From positions 62,001 to 126,000 of the forward strand of contig NZ_JACORT010000006.1 in assembly GCF_014297465.1 (NCBI RefSeq): DNA of 64,000 nucleotides, in the 5' to 3' direction. Below are positions 52,773 through 60,533 of this stretch, piece by piece. How positions within the stretch are numbered: the stretch's first letter is position 1; each line of letters opens with the position of its first letter. The DNA comes from Ramlibacter cellulosilyticus. Lineage in GTDB: Bacteria; Pseudomonadota; Gammaproteobacteria; Burkholderiales; Burkholderiaceae_C. Both the position numbers and the translations under genes were made by a program. The notes under the pieces were generated by a model. It saw only the letters and a program-made list of their open reading frames with translations. It had not been told where the DNA came from and did no database searches.

Positions 52773-53786
52773 TCAGGCGGGCTGCAGCCCGCAGGCCTGC
52801 GCCAGCAGCTCGTAGGAACGGCGCTGCGCGAAGGGATCCCAGGTCCAGGTGATGACCACCAGCTCGTCGACCTCCAGCTCCTCCGCCAGCGCACGCAGCT
52901 TCTGCGCGACCTGCTCGCCGGTGCCGACCATGGCCTTGCCGCGCAGTTGCCGGCGATAGACCTCCTCCGCCTCGTCATAGGGCCGCACGGCTTGCTCGGG
53001 CGGCAACAGCGGGCCGAAGCGCCCGGTCTGGCGGTCGACGCGCGCCCGCTCGCGGCTGGCGAACAGGCGCCAGGCTTCTTCTTCGGTGTCAGCAGCCAGC
53101 GCCCACACGCAGACGTTGGCACGGGGTTCCTGCAGCGCACCAGGCTTGAACCGGTGGCGGTACAGCTCCAGCGCCTCGGCGCAGCCCTCGCCGTCGGTGA
53201 TGAAGTGCGCGAAGGAGTACGGCAGGCCGAAATGCGCCGCGAGCTGCGCGCCGTAGCCCGAGCTGCCCAGCATCCACAGTTCCGGCGCGGTGCTGCCCCG
53301 GGGGAACGCCTGGATGCCGTGGCCGGGATGGCCTTCGGGCATGTCGTGCCCGCCCACCCACGCCTGCAGCTCGCGCACCTGCTGCGGGAACATCTCGGAA
53401 GCGCGCGGGTCCGGGTTCAGCAGCATGGCGGTGCGGTGGTCGCTGCCCGGCGCGCGGCCCACGCCGAGGTCGATGCGGCCGGGCGCCAGCGCGTCGAGCA
53501 CGCGGAACTGCTCCGCGACCTTGAACGGCGAGTAGTGGGGCAGCATGACGCCGGCGCTGCCGATGCGGATGCTGCGGGTGCGCACCGCGACGGCCGCCAT
53601 CAGCACCTCCGGCGCCGTGCCGACGATGGCCGGCAGGCTGTGGTGCTCGCTCATCCAGAAGCGCTGGTAGCCGAGGCGCTCGCACAGCTCGGCGAGCGCG
53701 ACCGTGTTGCGGATGGATTCGTCCTGCGGCCGGCCCACGCAGGCGACCGACTGGTCCAGGACGGAGAGTTGCAGGGGGCGGGACAT
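52773..53786 (-). CDS. LLM-class flavin-dependent oxidoreductase
   Basis: A 337-residue luciferase-like monooxygenase fold. N-terminal LQLSVLDQSVACVG, WMSEHHSLPAIVGTAPEVLM, RIGSAGVMLPHYSPFKVAEQ, GRIDLGVGRAPG and a C-terminal VDELVVITWTWDP. These features match the YhbW/MsnO8-type group. Uses reduced flavin; substrate unknown. It converges with the response-regulator gene. Confidence 0.9.
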   Translation of the reverse strand: MSRPLQLSVLDQSVACVGRPQDESIRNTVALAELCERLGYQRFWMSEHHSLPAIVGTAPEVLMAAVAVRTRSIRIGSAGVMLPHYSPFKVAEQFRVLDALAPGRIDLGVGRAPGSDHRTAMLLNPDPRASEMFPQQVRELQAWVGGHDMPEGHPGHGIQAFPRGSTAPELWMLGSSGYGAQLAAHFGLPYSFAHFITDGEGCAEALELYRHRFKPGALQEPRANVCVWALAADTEEEAWRLFASRERARVDRQTGRFGPLLPPEQAVRPYDEAEEVYRRQLRGKAMVGTGEQVAQKLRALAEELEVDELVVITWTWDPFAQRRSYELLAQACGLQPA

Positions 53787-53854
53787 GCCGCGATTCTGCC
53801 GCTACGTCCCTCCTGTCGACGCCGGTCCTGACCGGCGCCGGCTACGCGTCTTGC

Positions 53855-54121
53855 TCACGCAAGACCCTCGTTCCAGTCGTGGATGCTGCAGCGGCCCACG
53901 ATGCCGTTCAGCATGAAGGGATCGTCGCGCGCGAACTCCTCGGCGGCCGCACGCGAGGTGAAGACGCCGAGCGCGCCCACGGGCGGCGCCCCGTAAGGGC
54001 CGGCCATCAGCAGCACGCCGCGTCCGTGGAACTCGCGCAGCCGCGCCTGGTGGCCGGCCATGTGCGCCGGGACCTTGGCCAGTCCGTCCTCGGCGAGCTC
54101 GTAGAACATGAGGACCTTCAT
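53855..54121 (-). CDS. YciI-like protein
   Basis: 88 residues, one ferredoxin-like YciI fold: MKVLMFYELAEDGL, the catalytic-type His in AHMAGHQARLREF, MAGPYGAPPVGALGVF, and the DPF motif in ARDDPFMLNGIV. Related proteins show dehalogenase or isomerase-like activity; the exact role is unknown. It is divergent from the DUF488 gene. Confidence 0.85.
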   Translation of the reverse strand: MKVLMFYELAEDGLAKVPAHMAGHQARLREFHGRGVLLMAGPYGAPPVGALGVFTSRAAAEEFARDDPFMLNGIVGRCSIHDWNEGLA

Positions 54122-54160
54122 GGAAGACAGGATAGCGTCCCGCTGCTACGCTGCAAGCCC

Positions 54161-54547
54161 ATGCCCATCCGCATCGTGCAACTCGGCTCCCCGCGCGCGC
54201 CCGGCGAAGGCCTGCGCCTCGGCACCGTGCGCCGGCCGCCGCGCGGCGTGCCGAAGGAGGAGTTCGCGCGCCGCGACTTCTACGACGTGTGGCTGCCCAA
54301 CCTGGCGCCCAGCGCGGACCTGATGGCGCAGGGCCGCGCGGCGCAGGACGAGAAGGAGTGGGCCGCGTTCCGCAAGGGCTACCTGGCGGAGATGAAGCAG
54401 CCGGACGCGAGCCATTTGCTGGATGCCTTGGCGGCGCTGTCGCACCAGACGGCGTTCGCGGTGGGGTGTTACTGCGAAAACGAGGCGCGGTGCCATCGGT
54501 CGGTGTTGCGGGAGTTGCTTTCCGAACGAGGGGCGGATCTGGCGTGA
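54161..54547 (+). CDS. DUF488 family protein
   Basis: 128 residues from ATG 54161. DUF488 features: KEEFARRDFYDVWLPNLAP and the C-terminal GCYCENEARCHRSVLRELL, with conserved cysteines and His. Function unknown; a nuclease- or ligand-binding-like role has been proposed for the family. It ends close to a repeat pair. Confidence 0.85.
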   Translation: MPIRIVQLGSPRAPGEGLRLGTVRRPPRGVPKEEFARRDFYDVWLPNLAPSADLMAQGRAAQDEKEWAAFRKGYLAEMKQPDASHLLDALAALSHQTAFAVGCYCENEARCHRSVLRELLSERGADLA

Positions 54548-54554
54548 GCGGAAT

Positions 54555-54666
54555 GCTGGGGTGCGCTTCGCGCAACCCAGCCTACGGAGCACGCACGGGA
54601 GCGTGTGCATGACACGGGGACGCGACGCGGCCTCGTAGGCTGGGTTGCGCGCAGCGCACCCCAGCG
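54555..54666. repeat. Inverted-repeat element, family A (paired arms)
   Basis: The left arm begins CTGGGGTGCGCTTCGCGCAA and ends CCCAGCCTACG (54555-54586). The right arm begins CGTAGGCTGGGTTGCGCGCA and ends GCGCACCCCAGCG (54634-54666). The spacer of about 48 bases is unique and contains a small extra hairpin (CACGCACGGGAGCGTGTG). It lies between convergent DUF488 and channel genes. Confidence 0.88.
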
Positions 54667-54710
54667 ATCCCCCGTCACCCACCCCCTCACCCACCCCGCC
54701 ACACACCCCG

Positions 54711-55574
54711 TCACGCCCCCGATGCCCCCTCCGCGGGCAACGCCGTCCCGCAAAGATGGCAATACCGCGCATCCCCCGTCGCGGCCGCGGCGCCGCACTG
54801 CGTGCACACCCGCGGCAGGAACATCGGACGGTGGCGGCGCGCTGTCATTTCCGCCGTCACGATGCCCGTGGGCACGGCAAGCGTGCCCCAGCCGATCAAC
54901 ATCATCACGGAGGCGATGAAGCGCCCCAGGTCCGTCTTCGGCGTGATGTCGCCGAAGCCCACCGTGGTGATCGTCGTGATCGCCCAGTAGACCGAGGTGG
55001 GGATGTCCTTGAAGCCGTGCTCCGGGCCTTCGACCACGTACAGCAGCGTGCCGAGGATCAGCACCGCCATCAGCACCGCCGAGAGGAACACCAGGATCTT
55101 GCGCCGGCTCGCCGCGAGCGCCTCGGCCAGCATCTGGTATTCGACCAGGTAGTCGGTCAGCTTGAAGATCCGGAAGACCCGCAGCAGCCGCAGGATGCGC
55201 ACGTCGATCAGCGCGTGCGTCTCGGGCAGGAAGAACGCGAGGTACGTGGGCAGCACCGAGAGCAGGTCCACGATGCCGAAGAAGCTGCGCGCGTAGCGCA
55301 GGGGCCGCTCCACGCTCACCAGCCGCGCGACGTATTCCACCGTGAAGAGCAGCGTGAAGAACCACTCCGCCGCGTTCAGCGCGACCGGGTGGCGGTCATG
55401 CAGGGCCGGGACGCTGTCGACGACCACCACCGCGATGCTCACGAGGATGGCGACCACCAGCACCTTGTCGAAGAGGCGCCCCTCCGGCGTCTCCGATTCG
55501 AAGACGATCTCGTACAGGCGCCGGCGCCAGCCGCTTTCCGGGCGCCCGAGTTCCGCTTGCGTGCCGGGGAGCAT
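54711..55574 (-). CDS. Voltage-gated ion channel with C-terminal zinc ribbon
   Basis: 287 residues. Six-helix Kv-like layout: S4 voltage sensor RILRLLRVFRIFK, pore loop with the selectivity filter TTVGFGDI, so potassium selectivity is likely. After S6 a cytoplasmic tail carries two CxxC pairs (CTQCG and CHLCG) spaced like a zinc ribbon. Bacterial channels of this type set membrane potential or respond to stress. The zinc tail is unusual and may sense metal or redox state. Confidence 0.9.
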   Translation of the reverse strand: MLPGTQAELGRPESGWRRRLYEIVFESETPEGRLFDKVLVVAILVSIAVVVVDSVPALHDRHPVALNAAEWFFTLLFTVEYVARLVSVERPLRYARSFFGIVDLLSVLPTYLAFFLPETHALIDVRILRLLRVFRIFKLTDYLVEYQMLAEALAASRRKILVFLSAVLMAVLILGTLLYVVEGPEHGFKDIPTSVYWAITTITTVGFGDITPKTDLGRFIASVMMLIGWGTLAVPTGIVTAEMTARRHRPMFLPRVCTQCGAAAATGDARYCHLCGTALPAEGASGA

Positions 55575-55584
55575 GGCCGCGATG

Positions 55585-56484
55585 CTACAGCCGGTTGTGG
55601 ATGGCGGTGGCGGCGATCGCCGCGTGGCCGGCTGCCACCGCGATCTGGTTCAGATCCACCGCCACGTCGCCCGCCACGTAGAGCCCCTCCACGCTGGTCT
55701 GCTGGTGCGAGTCGACTTCCAGCTGGCCGTCCTTCCTCGCACGCGCGCCCAGCGCGGTGGCGAGCTCGCAGGAATGGTGCAAGCCGAGCGCCGGGTAGAG
55801 CGTGTCGAACTCCAGCACCTGCCCGTTCTGCAGCTCCACGCGCACGCCGACGTCGTCCACGCCGCAGGAGATGCAGTGCGGCGGGCTGTCGGCGACGAGC
55901 ACGCCCGCGGCGCGCAGTTGCGCCAGGTCGGCCGCGGCCACCTCCTCCTGCGTCGCCATCGCGAGCCAGGTGACCGTGTTGCCGAAGTTCGCCACGAACA
56001 GCGACTCGCGCAGGCCGTGGCCCGCGCGCCCCAGCACCGCCACGCGCTGGCCCTGCGTCTCGTAGCCGTCGCAGATGGGGCAGTAGCGCACCTGGCCCGC
56101 CTTCATCGCACCGCGCAGCCCGTCGATCTCCGGCTCCACGTCGCGCGCACCGGTGGCGAGGATCACGAAGCGCGCCGTCCACGCACGCCCTTGCGCTTCC
56201 GCGCGGAAGCTGCCGTCGTCCAGCTTGTGCAGGCGCTCCACGGTCACCTGCTCCGTCGGCGTGCCGTAGCGGTGCGCGTGTTCGCGCATGCGCGCGAGCA
56301 GCTCGGGGCCTTCGATGCCGTCCGGGAAGCCCGGGACGTTGCGCGTGCGCGGGATCCACTGCAGGCGGCTGCCGCCGGCGTCGAGGATGAGGGCGCGGCG
56401 CTTGTAGCGCCCCAGGTACACCGCGGCGGTCAGGCCGGCGGCCCCGCCGCCGATCACGAGGCAATCGAGGATGTCGTCAGGCAT
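55585..56484 (-). CDS. Thioredoxin-reductase-like NAD(P)/FAD oxidoreductase
   Basis: 299 residues with the FAD motif VIGGGAAGLTAAVYLGR, the disulfide motif YCPICDGYE, the ATGA strand (ILATGARDVEP) and the C-terminal FAD block YVAGDVAVD. The second Rossmann motif is weaker (VLGRAGHG). It could reduce a disulfide carrier or another substrate. The next gene upstream, 4 bases away, is the DUF2269 gene. Confidence 0.88.
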   Translation of the reverse strand: MPDDILDCLVIGGGAAGLTAAVYLGRYKRRALILDAGGSRLQWIPRTRNVPGFPDGIEGPELLARMREHAHRYGTPTEQVTVERLHKLDDGSFRAEAQGRAWTARFVILATGARDVEPEIDGLRGAMKAGQVRYCPICDGYETQGQRVAVLGRAGHGLRESLFVANFGNTVTWLAMATQEEVAAADLAQLRAAGVLVADSPPHCISCGVDDVGVRVELQNGQVLEFDTLYPALGLHHSCELATALGARARKDGQLEVDSHQQTSVEGLYVAGDVAVDLNQIAVAAGHAAIAATAIHNRL

Positions 56485-56488
56485 GGCG

Positions 56489-56965
56489 TCAGTCGGCCCA
56501 GGGCAGCTGCTTGCCCACCATGAGCCAGAAGATGAGGAGGAAGGCGAAGAAGGCCGCGAGGCCGAGCCCCGTCCACCAGTGGAACAGGCGGTCGTAGGCG
56601 GCGGGCACCGGCGCCCCCTGCCCTTCGGCGGCTTCCGCGACCTTGCGCATGCGGATCTGGATCACCACCACCGGCAGCCAGCAGGCGACGGCGACGGCGT
56701 AGAGCCCCAGCGACCACGCGACCCAGGGCGTGGAGAGCGGCAATTCCAGCTCGTGCACGAGGGCGAGCCCGGTCACGGGCTGCAGGATCGCGGTGGGCGT
56801 GGTGAGCAGCCAGTCGGCCAGCACGACGTTGCGCGAGCTGCTCGCCACGCCGCCGATGCGCCGGCGCAGGCTGGACGCGAACAGGTGGAAGGCCGAACCG
56901 ACGCCGGCGCCGAAGAGGATGGTCGACGACAGGATGTGCACCCACTTCAGCAGCAGGTAGTCCAT
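56489..56965 (-). CDS. DUF2269 membrane protein
   Basis: 158 residues with four predicted membrane helices and conserved histidines (KWVHILSSTILFGAGVG, and FHWWTGLGLAAF), typical of DUF2269. The stop of the SDR-DoxX gene and this start share one base (TGATG), showing coupling. Function unknown. Confidence 0.87.
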   Translation of the reverse strand: MDYLLLKWVHILSSTILFGAGVGSAFHLFASSLRRRIGGVASSSRNVVLADWLLTTPTAILQPVTGLALVHELELPLSTPWVAWSLGLYAVAVACWLPVVVIQIRMRKVAEAAEGQGAPVPAAYDRLFHWWTGLGLAAFFAFLLIFWLMVGKQLPWAD

Positions 56966-58260
56966 CAGCGCCGCGCCTCCTTGCGCGGGGGCAGCTCCAG
57001 CGCCCACAGCAGCATGATCAGCGCCAGCACCGGCAGGTTCTTGGAGATCGGCCCGTATGGATGCAGCCAGTACTCGGGCAGGAAGAAGGTGACGAGCACC
57101 GTGTAGCCGCCGATCAGCGCGAGCTGCGCGAGCCACACGGGGCGGCGCCACCGCGCGGGCGCGGCCAGCGTGAGCACGCCCAGCACCAGGTCCAGTGCCG
57201 CAGCGCCGTAGAGCGCCACGGTCGCGAGCGCGCCCTGCAGGCCGACGCGCGCGAGCAAGGCGTAGCTGTCCTGCACCGGGTACAGGCCGAAGGAGACGAT
57301 GGCCGTCCAGATCCACATCAGCGCCAGCGCGAGGCGCAGCACGGGATGCCAGAGGTCGAGGACGGCGGCGCGGCGCTGCAGTTCGCGCTCGGCGGCGGGG
57401 ACGAAGTCGCGCGGCGGACGCGGCGGGCGTCCGAGGAGTTCCGGCAGGGCGTTGTGCTGCGTCGCGTTGCCTGCCAGCAGCATGTCGGCGGTCTCCGCAT
57501 CGAGCATGCTGCCCGGGAGGTGCCCCGCGAAGGACGCGCCGCTGCGGAACAGGCCTTCCGGGACCGCCACCACCCACTGGCGCCGCGGCTCGCCGAGCGC
57601 CTCGCGCAGGTCGGCGAGGTACTCGCGCAGCTGCAGCGGCTGCGGCCCGGCGAACGCGAGCGTCGCGATCGACAGCGGCGGCTCCTCGACGAGGCGCACG
57701 ATGCCTTGCACCACGTCGTCGACGTGCACGGGCTGCACCGCCATGCGGCCGCCTTGCGGGAACGGCAGCACGGGGGCGACGGCGAGCTTGTTGAACAGCG
57801 CGGCGCTGGTCCCGCCGGGGCCGTAGACGAGCGAAGGCTGCACGATGGCGCCGGCCAGCGGCAGCGAGCGCAGCACGTCGTCCGCGGCCTTCTTGCTGCG
57901 GTGGTACGCCGAGCGCGCGCCTTCGTCGGCGCCGAGGGCGGAAACCTGCACCACCGTGCGCACGCCCGCGGCCGCGCAGGCCTGGAAGAGCTCGACGGGG
58001 GCTTCCGTGTGAAGCGCGCGGAAGCTCTGCCCACCCTGCTCGCGCAGGATGCCCACCGTGTTCACCACGGCATCGATGCCGGCCAGGTGCGAGACCCACC
58101 AGCCGCGCCGCGGCACGCCGGAGAAGTCCGCCGCGATGGCATCGTTCGCGCCGGGCGGCGGATGCCGCAGCGCGCGCACGACCGCGTGGCCGCGCCCGCG
58201 CAAGGCTTGCGCGACAGCGCGGCCGATGAAGCCGGTGGCACCCGTGAGCAGGATTCGCAT
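56965..58260 (-). CDS. SDR-DoxX fusion: NAD-binding epimerase-like domain plus C-terminal DoxX-like membrane domain
   Basis: 431 residues. The N-terminal extended-SDR half (about 1-290) has TGATGFIGRAVAQAL, VQVSALGADEGARSAYHRSK (YxxxK-like) and VYGPGGTSAALF. The C-terminal half (about 310-425) has four hydrophobic helices in the DoxX-like pattern. The fusion suggests a membrane-tethered reductase or sensor of a quinone or lipid. It is co-transcribed with the DUF2269 gene, and the pair is seen together in related genomes. Confidence 0.85.
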   Translation of the reverse strand: MRILLTGATGFIGRAVAQALRGRGHAVVRALRHPPPGANDAIAADFSGVPRRGWWVSHLAGIDAVVNTVGILREQGGQSFRALHTEAPVELFQACAAAGVRTVVQVSALGADEGARSAYHRSKKAADDVLRSLPLAGAIVQPSLVYGPGGTSAALFNKLAVAPVLPFPQGGRMAVQPVHVDDVVQGIVRLVEEPPLSIATLAFAGPQPLQLREYLADLREALGEPRRQWVVAVPEGLFRSGASFAGHLPGSMLDAETADMLLAGNATQHNALPELLGRPPRPPRDFVPAAERELQRRAAVLDLWHPVLRLALALMWIWTAIVSFGLYPVQDSYALLARVGLQGALATVALYGAAALDLVLGVLTLAAPARWRRPVWLAQLALIGGYTVLVTFFLPEYWLHPYGPISKNLPVLALIMLLWALELPPRKEARR

Positions 58261-58365
58261 GGGAAAACGGCCAGTCTAGCCAGCGGCTCCGCATCGCGGT
58301 GTCGGTCCGTTACCCTTTGAGAGCGTGGCCCCACGACGCGCGCGCACTTGCCTACACTGCCGGGC

Positions 58366-58833
58366 ATGAGCACCTGGAAAGAAGCCATCCGCGAGGGCCT
58401 GGTCTCCGGCAGCCTGGCCAGCCTCTTCTCCGCAGCGTACCTGGCCTATGCAGGCTGGCGCCACGGCACGCCGGCCGCGCCGGTGAATGCAGTGAGCCAC
58501 TGGTTCTTCGGCGACCGGTCGCTGCGCAAGGACGATGCGGACCCGGTCTATACCGCGACCGGCTACGTCACGCACCATCTCGCGGCGGTGTTCTGGGGGG
58601 TCCTGCATGCGAAGGCGTGGGGCGCGCGTCCGGAAGCGAAGAGCCCCTTGCCGGCGGCGGCGGGCGCGATCGCGGCGGCCAGCGTGGCGAGCTTCGTGGA
58701 CTACCAGCTCACGCCCAAGCGCCTCACGCCGGGCTTCGAGCACCGGCTCGCGCGGCCGGAGATGACGGCGGTGTATGCGTGCTTCGCCCTGGGCCTGATG
58801 GCGGGCAGCATGCTGATGAAGAAACGCCGCTAA
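58366..58833 (+). CDS. Membrane protein of unknown function
   Basis: 155 residues from ATG 58366. Three or four hydrophobic segments (GSLASLFSAAYLAYAGW, VTHHLAAVFWGVLH, AGAIAAASVASFVDYQL and a C-terminal ACFALGLMAGSMLMKKRR). Several His in the second segment. No family recognised. It overlaps the end of the convergent hybrid-kinase gene by 4 bases. Confidence 0.65.
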   Translation: MSTWKEAIREGLVSGSLASLFSAAYLAYAGWRHGTPAAPVNAVSHWFFGDRSLRKDDADPVYTATGYVTHHLAAVFWGVLHAKAWGARPEAKSPLPAAAGAIAAASVASFVDYQLTPKRLTPGFEHRLARPEMTAVYACFALGLMAGSMLMKKRR

Positions 58834-60533
58834 GGCGCGACTTCCACCTTCTCGCGCGCCGCCTCCAGCACGCTGCTCACCGCGTCGCCGAGCTGCGCGA
58901 TGTCGAAGGGCTTGCGCAGGATGCGCGGGCGGCCCGCGAGGCGTTCGACGGCGGCCATGTCCGCGTAGCCGGTAGCGAGGATCACCGGCACGTCGCCGAT
59001 CATCTTGCGCGCTTCGGAAATCACTTCCGCCCCCGTCATGTCGGGCATCGCGTAGTCCACCACCAGCAGGTCCGGCTTGATCGCCGAGAGATGCGCCAGC
59101 GCCTCGCCGCCGTTCGCCGCTTCCGTGACCTTGTAGCCGATCAGGCTCAGGCACTCGACGATCACGCGGCGCACGTCCGGCTCGTCTTCCACCACGAGGA
59201 TGTGGCACGAACCCGCGAGGGCCGGCACCGCCGGCTGCTGGCGCACGACGATTTCCTCGTCGGCCTCCGCGTCCGCTTCCGGGAAGAACATCTCCACCGT
59301 CGTGCCGCTGCCTTCGACGCTGCGGATGCGCGCCACGCCGCCGGACTGGCGCGCGAAGCCGTACACCTGGCTCAGGCCCAGGCCGGTGCCGCGCCCCACG
59401 GGCTTGGTGGTGAAGAAGGGATCGAACACCTTGGCGAGAATGTTCGCGGGGATGCCGCCGCCCGTGTCCGTCACGCTCAGGAGCACGTAGTCGCCTTCGG
59501 GCAGGTCGCGATCCTCGTCGAGGAAACGCGTGCCGGTGGTGATCTTCAGCTTGCCGCCTTCCGGCATCGCATCGCGCGAGTTCACGGCGAGGTTCAGGAT
59601 CGCCATCTCGAGCTGGCTCGGGTCCAGCACCACCGTGGCGTCTTCCTCGCACAGGTCGAAGTCGACCTCGATGCCGGAGCCCACGGAGATCTCCAGCAGG
59701 TCCTTCATGCCGTTGATCAACTGGTTGACCCGGGTGAGCTTGGGCATCAGCGACTGGCTGCGCGCGAAGGAGAGCAGCTGGTTCGTCAGGCGCGCGCCGC
59801 GGCGCGCGGCGCTCTTCGCGCGGTCCACCACGGGCTTGACCTTCTCCTCCTTCGCGTAGAGGGAGACCAGCTCGAGGTTCATGTTGACCACGTGCAGCAG
59901 GTTGTTGAAGTCGTGCGCGATGCCCCCCGTGAGCCGGCCGATCGCCTCCATCTTCTGCACCTGCGTCAGCGCCGCCTGCGCGCGCTCGCGCTCGTTGATC
60001 TCCTTCATCAGGCGATCGTTGGCGCTGGAGAGCTCCTTGGTGCGGGTGAGGATGCGGTCCTCCAGCTCGCGGTTCAGGCGCTCCAGCTCGCTGCGCGTGC
60101 GCTTCAGTTCGTCGAGGTGCTCGCGCGCGGCGTACTGGCGCCGGCGCGCGCGCACGGCGGATTCGGCGGCGCTGGCCAGCGTCTCGGCATTCAGGGGCCG
60201 CTCCAGCAGCACGAGGTTGCCCAGGCTGTGCAGCGAGCGGAAGTCCTTCTCCGGGCGGCGGCCCTCGCGCTTGGTGGCGAGCACCACGAAGGGGAAGTCC
60301 GACCAGGGCGGCTGGTCGCGCAGCCAGGCGAGGAGACGGTCGTCCGAGAGCAGCTGGGGCAGTGCCTCCTCGGTGAGGATCACGGCGCCTGCGCCTTCGA
60401 GCAGGGCGGCGAGCAGTTCGTCCTCGCGCGCGCACACGTGCGTCGCGATCTTCTGCTGGTCGAGCACGCTCTGCACGACGGCCGCGTCGCGTCCGCGCGG
60501 GGCGTGGATGAGGACGCGCAGTTCCTTGTCCAC
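58830..60533 (-). CDS. Hybrid histidine kinase paired with a KaiC-like ATPase
   Basis: 567 residues, no membrane helices. Residues 1-130 form a receiver-like domain lacking the usual acidic pocket (pseudo-receiver). A coiled coil (about 135-195) leads to HisKA with His207 in IAHDFNNLL, HATPase (DTGGGIPANI, GRGTGLGLSQVYG), and a C-terminal receiver with VVEDEPD, phospho-Asp in VVDYAMPD near residue 495 and Lys in RKPF. Its start overlaps the KaiC-like stop by one base, so signals probably pass between the two proteins. Confidence 0.9.
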   Translation of the reverse strand: MDKELRVLIHAPRGRDAAVVQSVLDQQKIATHVCAREDELLAALLEGAGAVILTEEALPQLLSDDRLLAWLRDQPPWSDFPFVVLATKREGRRPEKDFRSLHSLGNLVLLERPLNAETLASAAESAVRARRRQYAAREHLDELKRTRSELERLNRELEDRILTRTKELSSANDRLMKEINERERAQAALTQVQKMEAIGRLTGGIAHDFNNLLHVVNMNLELVSLYAKEEKVKPVVDRAKSAARRGARLTNQLLSFARSQSLMPKLTRVNQLINGMKDLLEISVGSGIEVDFDLCEEDATVVLDPSQLEMAILNLAVNSRDAMPEGGKLKITTGTRFLDEDRDLPEGDYVLLSVTDTGGGIPANILAKVFDPFFTTKPVGRGTGLGLSQVYGFARQSGGVARIRSVEGSGTTVEMFFPEADAEADEEIVVRQQPAVPALAGSCHILVVEDEPDVRRVIVECLSLIGYKVTEAANGGEALAHLSAIKPDLLVVDYAMPDMTGAEVISEARKMIGDVPVILATGYADMAAVERLAGRPRILRKPFDIAQLGDAVSSVLEAAREKVEVAP

